Source: CAYNSB01 sp964399625
GTDB lineage: Bacteria; Planctomycetota; Phycisphaerae; Phycisphaerales; UBA1924
Direction: 5' to 3'
Assembly (NCBI GenBank): GCA_964399625.1
Contig: CAYNSB010000017.1
Location: 1 to 58,519, forward strand
DNA: 58,519 nt
Both the position numbers and the translations under genes were made by a program. The notes under the pieces are model-generated. The model searched no databases. It was not told the DNA's origin and worked only from the letters and a program-made list of their open reading frames with translations. Position 1 is the first letter of the stretch. Each line of letters begins with the position of its first letter. Shown one piece after another: positions 15,268 to 23,186 of the stretch.

Positions 15268-17256
15268 TTAGCGTCCGGCGCTGGCGTGCTGCGATTGTCG
15301 GTCCCCGGGGAACTGCTTGATGCCCTGCTGGCTGGGGACGCGTCCCTTGCCGCGCTGGGGCGTGGGGGACTTCTCGGGGATGATGAACCCCGCCGGGTCC
15401 TGCGCTTCGCAGTGCTGGATCGCGATGTCCGCGGCGCGGAGCATCGACTCGTCCGGGTTCACGTACAGCGTGCGGATGTTCTCTCCGATCCACTGGTCGC
15501 ACAGGTCGAAGAAGTGGACCGCGGCCGCTTTGTCGCGCTGGAACTCGAGATCGCCCGAGCCGTTGCCCGCGTGCGAGCGGATGTCGCTGTCGAGCTTGGC
15601 GAGCGTGCAGGCCCACGCGTGCAGATAGATCGCGTTGTCCGCGAGGCGAGCCTGCACGACCTGGCGATCGAGCATCTTCACGTCGAGCTTCTTGCTCATG
15701 ATCTTGAACTGGTAGGTCAGCTCGCTCGCGTGCCGCGCCAGCCGGTCCGCGTAGGTCTGCAGCTCGGGCAGAACCTTGGTGAGGCGTGTGGCGCGCCGGC
15801 GGATGCCGCCGAACACCTCGAGCCCGAGCGGGATCGCGAGCCGCATGATCCGCGCGTTGAGCGAGTTCTTGAGCGCCTTGGAGAGGAACGCGCCCACCGA
15901 CTCGTCGGAGTCCTTGAGCAGCGCGTTCTTCACGCCCAGCATCTGCTCGGCGAGCTGCTTGCCGCCGTACCCGAAGATGTACGACTGCATCACCTCGTTG
16001 GCGCCCTCGACGATGAGGTTGATCCGCGAGTCCCTGAAGACGCGCTCCACCTCGTTCTCGCTCATGTAGCTCTCGCCGCCCATGATCTGCACGCCGTCGT
16101 TCACGACGCGCCAGCCCATCTCGGAGCAGAAGACCTTGCACAGCGCCGTCTCGACCTGGATGTCCTCGTCCTTGCGATCGAGCATCCCCGTCGTCATGTA
16201 CAGCACCGCGTCCATGGCGTAGTCCAGCGCCGCCATGCGGGCGATCTTCTGCTTCACGAGCTCCTTGCTGGCGAGCGAAGCGCCGAACTGGAACCGCGTG
16301 GTGCCCCACTTGGTCGCCTGATCGCGCACGCGCCGCGCCCCGCCGAGCATCCCCGCCGAGAGCGTGCAGCGACCGTAGTTGAGGCACGAGAGGGCGATCT
16401 GCAGCCCGCGACCCTCCTGCCCGAGCAGGTTGAACTTGGGCACGCGCACGTTGTGGAAGCGGATGCGCGCCTGCCACGTCCCGCGGATGCCGCACTTGCT
16501 CCGGTTCTTCTGATAGATCTCCACGCCCTCCATCTCGGGATGGCACACGAGGGCCGTGACCTTCTCCTTGCCATCGGGAAGCTTGAGCTTGGCCATCACG
16601 GTGAACAGCCCCGACAGCGCGCCCGACGTGGCCCACTTCTTCTCGCCGTTGAGGATGTAGTGCTCGCCGTCGGCGGACTTCTCGCAGCGGGTCTCCTGCC
16701 CGCCCGCGTCGCAACCGACGTTGGGCTCCGACAGGCAGAACGCGCTCAGCCAGTCCTTCGCCAGGCGCGGGAGCCAGAGCTTCTTCTGCTCGGCGTTGCC
16801 GAAGAGCATTACCGCCTTGCACCCGATGGACTGGTGCGCGGAGACCATTACCGCCGTGGACCCGCACGACCACCCGATCCGCTCGAGCACGCGGTTGTAC
16901 GACGTGATGCCCATGCCCAGCCCGCCATACTCCTTGGGGATGGTCATGCCCAGCACGCCCAGCGAGAAGAGCTTGTCCACCACCCAGCGCGGGATCTCCT
17001 GATCCTGGTCGATCTGGATCGCGGGGTGCTCGTTCCGCAGGTACTCATCGAGGCGTGCGAGCAGCTGGTCGCACTCGGCCTGCTCACGAGCGTCCTGCGT
17101 CGGGTACGGGAAGTAGTAGTCCTCTTTGATCCGACCCCAGAAGAGGTTCTTCACCGGGCCCATCTTCGAGGGCTCGGCGCCAAGCCACTCCTCGGCCTCG
17201 GCCAGGAGTTTCTTGTCCGCCTCGGAGATCCCCTTCATGGATTTCAGGTCGGCCAT
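15268..17256 (-). CDS. Acyl-CoA dehydrogenase, long form
   Basis: FAD enzyme that introduces the alpha-beta double bond of acyl-CoA in beta-oxidation; 662 residues, longer than the usual 380-400. The core lies at about 55-440, with IPKEYGGLGMGI, FCLSEPNVGCDAGG and LNGEKKWATSG (FAD and substrate contacts). The catalytic base lies in LIVEGANEVMQSY at Glu417. About 220 further residues form a helical C-terminal domain, as in VLCAD/ACAD9-type enzymes, and end in a Lys/Arg/Gln-rich tail. The start at 17256 excludes upstream sequence unlike the family. It lies downstream of the enoyl-CoA hydratase gene on the same strand, so the two probably act in sequence. Confidence 0.9.
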   Translation of the reverse strand: MADLKSMKGISEADKKLLAEAEEWLGAEPSKMGPVKNLFWGRIKEDYYFPYPTQDAREQAECDQLLARLDEYLRNEHPAIQIDQDQEIPRWVVDKLFSLGVLGMTIPKEYGGLGMGITSYNRVLERIGWSCGSTAVMVSAHQSIGCKAVMLFGNAEQKKLWLPRLAKDWLSAFCLSEPNVGCDAGGQETRCEKSADGEHYILNGEKKWATSGALSGLFTVMAKLKLPDGKEKVTALVCHPEMEGVEIYQKNRSKCGIRGTWQARIRFHNVRVPKFNLLGQEGRGLQIALSCLNYGRCTLSAGMLGGARRVRDQATKWGTTRFQFGASLASKELVKQKIARMAALDYAMDAVLYMTTGMLDRKDEDIQVETALCKVFCSEMGWRVVNDGVQIMGGESYMSENEVERVFRDSRINLIVEGANEVMQSYIFGYGGKQLAEQMLGVKNALLKDSDESVGAFLSKALKNSLNARIMRLAIPLGLEVFGGIRRRATRLTKVLPELQTYADRLARHASELTYQFKIMSKKLDVKMLDRQVVQARLADNAIYLHAWACTLAKLDSDIRSHAGNGSGDLEFQRDKAAAVHFFDLCDQWIGENIRTLYVNPDESMLRAADIAIQHCEAQDPAGFIIPEKSPTPQRGKGRVPSQQGIKQFPGDRQSQHASAGR

Positions 17257-17381
17257 GATCACGTGCTCCGGACCGCGCGGGCGACGCCGCGGGTCGTATG
17301 TGCAAAGCTGATCCAACCCTCTCAACCGACTGGCGGCCGAACGCCGCCATGCCCCATCATTCCACTTCGGACGCTCCGGGG

Positions 17382-18296
17382 CTACTTTCTGGGGCCCGAG
17401 GATCGCGCGAAGAACTCGCTCAATTTCGCTTTCGCGGCTGGCGTGTGCCGCAGTTTCACAAGCTGCCGACGCTCCACCTCCAGGGCTTCCGGCCACCCCC
17501 GGGTCAGACCCGCATCCACCGCCTGCGCCACCGCAGCCGCGGCCTCGGTGTCCGGTAACGTACCGCGAACCCGGTCCAACCCCTCGAGCACACTCGACTT
17601 CACATCAGCCCGCCCGATCCAGCGGTGGGGGGGGCGTGTCGGTTCGCCGTGCCGGCGAGCGCTGCCCACCGGCCCCTTGGACAACACCCACCCGATCGCG
17701 ATATCAAGCAGTTGAGAGGCGTCCGGAGCGAGCGCATCAAAGAATCCACGCTGGCTCGCCTCGTCAAAGGTCATGTTCTGTCCGCTGGCAGTCCGCACGA
17801 TCGCCTCACCCGCCTCGATCCGCGCCGGAAGCAGGTTCGTGCCGCCCCAACCCGGGCACAGCCCCAGCCCCGCCTCGGGCAGCCCCACGGGATACGGCTT
17901 GCCGGGCTGTCCGTCCTTGCTGACGGGCGGCGCACCCACGACGCCATCGCAGTGCATCGCAAGCTCCAGCCCGCCGCCCAGCGCCGCGCCGTTGATCGCG
18001 GCGACCGAAGGAAACGGCAGATTCGGGATCATCCCAAAGACCTTCGAGCCATACGCCAGGTACGCGTCGAGCGTCGCGTCGTCGGCCTCGTTGATCGTCT
18101 TCAGATCCGCGCCCGCGACGAACACCCGATCGCTCGCCGAGGCGAGCACCATCGCACGCGTGTTCTGCGGCAGCGCCCGCAGCGTGATCTCGAGGCGACG
18201 AATCAGGTCCTCGTCCAGCACGATCACGGGCTTGCCCGGCTGCTCCAGGCGGATGATGACGACGCCCTGCCGGGTCTCAGTCGGGAGTGGGTTCAT
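17382..18296 (-). CDS. Enoyl-CoA hydratase/isomerase (crotonase fold)
   Basis: 304 residues. Hydrates trans-2-enoyl-CoA in beta-oxidation. The oxyanion-hole region is VAGADLK and INGAALGGGLELAMHCD. Both catalytic glutamates of true hydratases appear to be kept: one in GGGLELA and one in LPEAGLGLCPGWGGT. The arrangement resembles the hydratase half of FadB/FadJ, but the partner dehydrogenase half is absent. The C-terminal 80 residues are Arg/Ala-rich and helical. The ATG at 18296 is chosen because the crotonase N-terminus begins there. It lies 43 nt after the UbiD-family gene and 125 nt before the acyl-CoA dehydrogenase gene. Confidence 0.88.
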   Translation of the reverse strand: MNPLPTETRQGVVIIRLEQPGKPVIVLDEDLIRRLEITLRALPQNTRAMVLASASDRVFVAGADLKTINEADDATLDAYLAYGSKVFGMIPNLPFPSVAAINGAALGGGLELAMHCDGVVGAPPVSKDGQPGKPYPVGLPEAGLGLCPGWGGTNLLPARIEAGEAIVRTASGQNMTFDEASQRGFFDALAPDASQLLDIAIGWVLSKGPVGSARRHGEPTRPPHRWIGRADVKSSVLEGLDRVRGTLPDTEAAAAVAQAVDAGLTRGWPEALEVERRQLVKLRHTPAAKAKLSEFFARSSGPRK

Positions 18297-18339
18297 GCGC
18301 ACAGCATACCCGACGGCGCGCTCAACGCGGCACGCGCGA

Positions 18340-20466
18340 TCACCCCAAGCCCAGCTCGCTCCAGCGTTCCCGCGCACGCGTCGCGATCGCAGCGTCCATC
18401 TTCAGAATCGGCGGCCACCCGCGCACGGGGTGCCCGTCCCGCTCATCGCCGGGCATCTTGGGCGTGCTGTCGAACGCGACGCGCCGCCCGCAGATGCTCA
18501 GATACCGATCTCGCTCAGGGGACATGTGCGCAAGCCAGTGGAACAAGACCTCGTCCGGGTGGCCCAGATCGGCCTCCGCGCCGACCACGATCGTCCACGG
18601 CGGGATCGTCGCGTCTTGGGTTAGCCCGCCGATCGCCTTGATCGCCCGCATCCCATCACCCGTCGCTTTCTTATCGATCTTCACCAGCAGCCACCACCCG
18701 CCCATCTCGTCGGGAACGCGCGCATCGAGCACCCCGCCAAGTGCGCGCACCCGCGCCTCGGTCGCCCTCGCCGCGTCGCCCCGCGCCGGGCCCACGTCGC
18801 TCGTCCGGCACAACTCCGCGGCGAGCCCCTCCACGTGCCGATGCGTCTCCGCGCCGTCGCGCTTGCGGGTGCAATCGAACCCGATCTTCGCGCTCGCGCC
18901 CACGAACGGCGCCGCATGATCGAGGATGTCCACGGGCCCGCGCACCAGCTCCACGTCGCGGGACGGATGGCAACGCTCGCCCGCCGCACGGAGCACCGCC
19001 ATCGTGTCGTGCACGTCCACATCGCCATCCACGACGAAGATGGATTTCGTCCACGCCATCTGCCCCGCGCCCCACACGCTGTGCATCACACGCCGCCCCT
19101 GCAGCGGGTACCCCTTGTCGATCCGCACCATCGCGCAGTTGTGGAACGCGCCGAACATCGGCAGGTCGTAGTCCTCGATGTCGTGGATCAGCGTCTTGAG
19201 CAGCGGCAGGAACAATCGCTCCGTCGCCTTGCCCAGGAAGTAATCCTCTTGCGGCGGCAGGCCCACGATCGTCGTGGGATAAATCGGATCGCGTCGATGC
19301 GTGATCGCCGTGACATGCAGCAACGGGTACCGGTCCGGCAGCGAGTAGAACCCCGTGTGATCGCCGAAAGGGCCCTCGAACACCGCGCCCGGGCCCAGCG
19401 GTTCCCCGCGCCCCGGCTCCCACCCGATCCCGCCCGCCTCGTGGCTCACCCATCCCTCGATCACGATCTCCGCGTTCGCCGGCACCCACAGCGGCACCGT
19501 CTTGCCACGCACGAGCGGAATCCCCGATCCGTGCAGGAAGCCTCCCAGCAGCAGCTCGCTGATGCCCGGCGGCAGCGGGGCCGTCGCGGCGTAGGGCATC
19601 ACGCTCTCACCGCCCAGCGCGATCGCCACGGGCATCGGCTTGCCCAGCGCCTTCCACGATCGCCAGTGGCGAGCGCCGTCATGGTGCATATGCCAGTGCA
19701 TCGCCATCGTGCGCGGGCCCAGCAACTGCACGCGGTACATCCCGATGTTGTGGCTCGGGGGCTTGGGGTGATCGCGGTCGTCCGCGTGGACCGTGTGGAT
19801 GCCGCCCAGCGTGATGTACCGCCCGCGGAAGTCGCGCTCCCAATCGGGTCCGCGACCCAGGCCCGCCACGCGATCGTTCACGTCGCCGGGGTACCCAAGC
19901 GCCGCGAAGTCGCCATCGTGCGGCCAGCATCGGATCATGGGCAGGCGCGTCAGGTCAACCTTGTCGCCCGAGATCACGACTTCCTGGCAGGGGCCGCTGC
20001 CGCGCTTTCGCTTGGGCGGGATCCGCAGCAGGGGCAGGAACTGTCGCGCCTTGGCCAGCGCATCCCGCAGCGAAGAAGGAGGCTCCGGCTTCACGAGCTG
20101 CGCGATGCGCTCAGCGATCGACGCAAAGCCCGAGACCTCGGGCGTCACCGCGTCATTCCTGGAGGCGAGCGTCGCATCGTCGCACCCCAGCGCCATCTCC
20201 ATCCGCCGGTACGAGCCCCACGCGTTGATCAGCACGGGCATGTCGCTGCCCGCGACGTTCTCAAACAGCAGCGCGTGCCCGCCCAGATTGTGGAATCGCG
20301 GATCGGTCCGCGCGGCCTCGCGGGAGGGGGCCCGCGCCGCGGGCTGCTTGCTCATGTGGTCCGCGATCGCGGCGATCTCGAGCACCGGCGACACCCGGGC
20401 GCCGACGCGCCGCAATTCGCCCTGCCCCTCCAACCCCGTCACGAACTCTCGCAGCGAACGATACAT
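18340..20466 (-). CDS. UbiD-family prenylated-FMN decarboxylase
   Basis: 708 residues, clearly longer than E. coli UbiD (about 490). UbiD enzymes decarboxylate aromatic or unsaturated acids with prenylated FMN made by UbiX; no ubiX is in the window. Conserved pieces: ITLGGIHTVHADDRD, IGMYRVQLLGP, ALGGESVMPYAATAPLP and the active-site block FEGPFGDHTGFYS (catalytic Glu). Later come PIYPTTIVGLPPQEDYFLGKATERL and WTKSIFVVDGDVDV. The extra length is a C-terminal domain with a second UbiD-like end. The substrate could be a quinone precursor or another acid. The start codon is 9 nt after a TAACCT box. Divergent from the methyltransferase operon with 32 bp between the start codons. Confidence 0.88.
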   Translation of the reverse strand: MYRSLREFVTGLEGQGELRRVGARVSPVLEIAAIADHMSKQPAARAPSREAARTDPRFHNLGGHALLFENVAGSDMPVLINAWGSYRRMEMALGCDDATLASRNDAVTPEVSGFASIAERIAQLVKPEPPSSLRDALAKARQFLPLLRIPPKRKRGSGPCQEVVISGDKVDLTRLPMIRCWPHDGDFAALGYPGDVNDRVAGLGRGPDWERDFRGRYITLGGIHTVHADDRDHPKPPSHNIGMYRVQLLGPRTMAMHWHMHHDGARHWRSWKALGKPMPVAIALGGESVMPYAATAPLPPGISELLLGGFLHGSGIPLVRGKTVPLWVPANAEIVIEGWVSHEAGGIGWEPGRGEPLGPGAVFEGPFGDHTGFYSLPDRYPLLHVTAITHRRDPIYPTTIVGLPPQEDYFLGKATERLFLPLLKTLIHDIEDYDLPMFGAFHNCAMVRIDKGYPLQGRRVMHSVWGAGQMAWTKSIFVVDGDVDVHDTMAVLRAAGERCHPSRDVELVRGPVDILDHAAPFVGASAKIGFDCTRKRDGAETHRHVEGLAAELCRTSDVGPARGDAARATEARVRALGGVLDARVPDEMGGWWLLVKIDKKATGDGMRAIKAIGGLTQDATIPPWTIVVGAEADLGHPDEVLFHWLAHMSPERDRYLSICGRRVAFDSTPKMPGDERDGHPVRGWPPILKMDAAIATRARERWSELGLG

Positions 20467-20481
20467 TGGATGGACAGGTTA
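20462..20481. promoter_or_regulatory. Divergent -10-like boxes between ubiD-like gene and methyltransferase operon
   Basis: Minus strand: TAACCT (20481-20476) ends 9 nt before the ubiD-like ATG. Plus strand: TACATT (20462-20467) overlaps that ATG and would start the methyltransferase transcript near 20474. The two promoters would be almost on top of each other, so they may exclude one another. Confidence 0.4.
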
Positions 20482-20498
20482 GCCGGGAGCTCCGAATC

Positions 20499-21149
20499 AT
20501 GAGCGAGCGATGGGTCAAGCCCGGGGATTGGTCCGCGTACTTCGACGCGGTGCGCGGGCAGCCGCCGCGCGAAACGCTCGTGCGTGCCCTCGATGCCTTC
20601 GATCGGGAACGCCCCATCGATGCACGCAACGCACCGGGCGCCTCGGAGCATCTGGCGGTCGATCTGGCGTGCGGCAGCGGGCGGGACACGATCGAGCTGC
20701 TCCGGCGCGGGTGGCGCGTGATCGCGATCGATTCCGATCAGGCAGGGCTGGACGAACTTGACGGGGCCGTGCCCAAGGAGGCCCGCCCTCGCCTCGAACG
20801 CGTGCGAGCCACGCTCGAAGGGGCGCGCTGGCCCCAGTGCGATCTGCTCAACGCGTCGTTCGCGATTCCCCACGTCGCCCCGCAAGACTTTCCCGCGCTC
20901 TGGGAGCGCATCGTCCGATCCATCCATCCGCGCGGGCGCTTCGCAGGCCAGTTCTTCGGGGTGCACGACGACTGGACACGCTTGCAGGATGGCATCCCGC
21001 GCACGTTCCACACACGCGCGCAGGTCGACGAGATGCTCCGCCCGTTCGAGATCGAGTTCCTCGACGAGGTCGACCGCCCGGGAAAGGACTCGTTCGGCAA
21101 TCCCAAGCACTGGCATGTGTTCCATGTTGTGGCGAGGAAGCGGGCGTGA
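20499..21149 (+). CDS. Class I SAM-dependent methyltransferase, TehB-like
   Basis: 216 residues with a Rossmann methyltransferase fold. Motif I is LAVDLACGSGRDTIELLRRG and the next acidic strand is VIAIDSDQAG. Later motifs are CDLLNASFAIPHV and IHPRGRFAGQFFGV. The general shape (small, with a C-terminal FHVVARK strand) is like the TehB/tellurite-resistance methyltransferases; the substrate is unknown. The ATG at 20499 is set by GGGAG 9 nt upstream. First gene of a five-gene chain in which every stop overlaps the next start by 4 nt. Confidence 0.88.
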   Translation: MSERWVKPGDWSAYFDAVRGQPPRETLVRALDAFDRERPIDARNAPGASEHLAVDLACGSGRDTIELLRRGWRVIAIDSDQAGLDELDGAVPKEARPRLERVRATLEGARWPQCDLLNASFAIPHVAPQDFPALWERIVRSIHPRGRFAGQFFGVHDDWTRLQDGIPRTFHTRAQVDEMLRPFEIEFLDEVDRPGKDSFGNPKHWHVFHVVARKRA

Positions 21150-21598
21150 GTCTCTCGATCACCGACGATCGCGGAGTGTCTCGGGCATTCGTGCCGTCGG
21201 AACAGCATCAGGCGTGGTGGGATACCAAGGACGCCTCTCAAAGGTTGCAGGCTGGGTCTGCGGGCAACCTCGCGATTGCGACAGCTTGTGGTGTGATGGG
21301 CCTCTTTGCACCCGAAATGGTGCGAACGTCGAACCGTCAGCAGCTGAATTGGACGTTTCTCGGGTTCGCGATCACCTACGTCTTGCTGTTTGGGGCCGTT
21401 CTGCACCTCATTCACCGTCGCAAGCGATCGCGCCGGGTCAGCGAGGTTCGTCGCACGTGCCTCAAGCGTGGCATCTGTCCCGCGTGCGCATACGCCATCG
21501 CGGGCATCGCTCCCGCCCCCGACGGCTGCCGCGTCTGCCCGGAGTGCGGCGGGGCGTGGCGTCAGCACACGGGCCAAAGGCCGGTGATGCCATCATGA
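21146..21598 (+). CDS. Zinc-ribbon membrane protein 1
   Basis: 150 residues, from a GTG that overlaps the methyltransferase TGA (GTGA). Two hydrophobic helices (about residues 40-58 and 70-88) are followed by a cytoplasmic basic linker (IHRRKRSRRVSEVRR). A C-terminal zinc ribbon follows: CPACAYAIAG and then CRVCPECGGAW. This ribbon style is a familiar mark of small planctomycete proteins. Function unknown. It is a paralogue of the next gene, with the same order of helices, basic linker and ribbon. Its place between a methyltransferase and an ABC transporter suggests an accessory role in that system (inference). Confidence 0.8.
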   Translation: MSLSITDDRGVSRAFVPSEQHQAWWDTKDASQRLQAGSAGNLAIATACGVMGLFAPEMVRTSNRQQLNWTFLGFAITYVLLFGAVLHLIHRRKRSRRVSEVRRTCLKRGICPACAYAIAGIAPAPDGCRVCPECGGAWRQHTGQRPVMPS

Positions 21599-22050
21599 TC
21601 CTCATCGACGATCGAAGCGTCAAACTCCCGCCGCGATGCCGGGCGGCAGAAATGGTCGCGGCGTCGCCGACGATGCAGCGTGCGCTCACGAAGTTCAGGG
21701 TGCGTTTCTGGCGTGACTTCGCGCAGATGATCCTGATCGGGTTTGTGATCTGTTTTGGTCGGATGCTAAGCGACAATGTGACTGGCAAATGGCCCCCTGC
21801 GCGACGCTCGCTCATTGTTTTCACGCTGCTTATTGTGCTGATGGGTTTGCTGTGCGTCGGACTCAAATGGCTGGTCTTTCGAGCGCGGGCGGAACTCGTT
21901 CGGCGCGACGCACTCCGCGATGCCATCTGCCCGAGCTGCGGCTACTCGCTCGAGGAGAGCCCTCGGGAAGCCGACGGCTGCCGCCTCTGCCCGGAGTGCG
22001 GCGGGGCGTGGCGGGTGGACGATAATCCCTCGCCGATGGAGCACGCATGA
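21595..22050 (+). CDS. Zinc-ribbon membrane protein 2
   Basis: 151 residues, ATG overlapping the previous TGA (ATGA). Same plan as its neighbour: two hydrophobic helices (FAQMILIGFVICF and IVFTLLIVLMGLLCVGL), a basic linker and a zinc ribbon CPSCGYSLEESP...CRLCPECGGAW with four cysteines. The ribbon and the DNA coding it are nearly identical to those of the first copy (CTGCCCGGAGTGCGGCGGGGCGTGG-type block), while the N-terminal halves differ strongly. The pair is therefore an old duplication with a constrained ribbon, or one kept alike by gene conversion. Function unknown. Confidence 0.8.
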   Translation: MILIDDRSVKLPPRCRAAEMVAASPTMQRALTKFRVRFWRDFAQMILIGFVICFGRMLSDNVTGKWPPARRSLIVFTLLIVLMGLLCVGLKWLVFRARAELVRRDALRDAICPSCGYSLEESPREADGCRLCPECGGAWRVDDNPSPMEHA

Positions 22051-23186
22051 GCACACTCGCCGTACCCAGCATCGATCCGTCCGCGGGCGCGCTCCACGAC
22101 CTCGCGCTGGACCTCACCCACGTCGCAAAGACATACAAGGGCAAGGTCCAGGCCCTGCGCGGCATCGCGATGCGCGTCCATCGCGGCGAGGTCTTCGGGC
22201 TGCTCGGGCCCAACGGCGCGGGCAAGAGCACCCTCGTCAAGATCCTCATGAGTGTCATCCACCCCTCGCGCTGCGAGGGCCGCCTGCTCGGGCGGCGCGT
22301 GGGCGACAAGAGCGTGCTGGCCCGCGTCGGCTACCTCCCGGAGCACCATCGCTTCCCGGAGTATCTCACGGGGCGACAAGTCGTCGACCACTTCGGTGCG
22401 CTCGCGGGCGTGCCCCGGCGTGATCGCGCCGCGCGCATCCCGGGCCTGCTCGATCTCGTGGGCATGGGGCAGTGGGGGAGCAAGCGCGTCCGACAGTACA
22501 GCAAGGGCATGCGCCAGCGCATCGGCATCGCCCAGGCCCTCGTGAACAACCCCGATCTGGTCCTGCTCGATGAGCCCACCGACGGCGTGGACCCCGTGGG
22601 CCGGCGCGATATCCGCGAGATCCTGCTGCGCCTCAAGAGCGAGGGCAAGACCGTGTTCGTGAACTCGCACCTGCTCAGCGAGCTCGAGATGGTCTGCGAC
22701 CGCTTCGCGATCCTGGTGCAGGGCCTGGTCTCGGCCCAGGGCACGCTCGACGATCTCACCAAGGACCAGCAGCGGTACGAGATCGAACTGGCCATCGAGT
22801 CACCCGACGCGATGCACCGGGCCGCGAGGCTCGCGCTCCCCGAGGCCCCGGACATCGGCCCGCCCGTTGCCAGCACCGGCTCGACCGAGGCCATCACCGG
22901 GCTCGCCCCTCCCGCGTCTTGGTCCGGCACGCTCAGCACGGGCGAACTCTTCTCCATCACCTCGCGCGGGCTGACGATCGGGACGACCGACGCTCGGCGG
23001 ATCCAGCCGATCATCGACCGCCTGCGCAGCGCGAACGTGGTGATCCTCGCGGTCCGCCCGGTGCGCCCGTCGCTGGAGGACCTCTTCATGCGGGCCGTCA
23101 CGGACCCGCTGACCGGACAAGTGCTCGAGCCCGGCGCGGCCCGCGATGGCGACACGTCCCGGCGCGGGAAGGGGGCCTCCCGATGA
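22047..23186 (+). CDS. ABC transporter ATP-binding protein
   Basis: 379 residues. The ATPase domain occupies about 15-235: Walker A GPNGAGKSTLVKI, Q-loop region YLPEHHRFPEYLTG, signature YSKGMRQRIGIAQAL and Walker B LVLLDEPTDGVDPVG. It is followed by an H-loop in VFVNSHLLSE. The 130-residue C-terminal extension (ends RPSLEDLFMRAV) is of the kind found in ABC-2 exporters. It pairs with the permease whose ATG overlaps its TGA. The overlap upstream with zinc-ribbon gene 2 (ATGA at 22047) makes co-translation likely. Substrate unknown. Confidence 0.93.
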   Translation: MSTLAVPSIDPSAGALHDLALDLTHVAKTYKGKVQALRGIAMRVHRGEVFGLLGPNGAGKSTLVKILMSVIHPSRCEGRLLGRRVGDKSVLARVGYLPEHHRFPEYLTGRQVVDHFGALAGVPRRDRAARIPGLLDLVGMGQWGSKRVRQYSKGMRQRIGIAQALVNNPDLVLLDEPTDGVDPVGRRDIREILLRLKSEGKTVFVNSHLLSELEMVCDRFAILVQGLVSAQGTLDDLTKDQQRYEIELAIESPDAMHRAARLALPEAPDIGPPVASTGSTEAITGLAPPASWSGTLSTGELFSITSRGLTIGTTDARRIQPIIDRLRSANVVILAVRPVRPSLEDLFMRAVTDPLTGQVLEPGAARDGDTSRRGKGASR

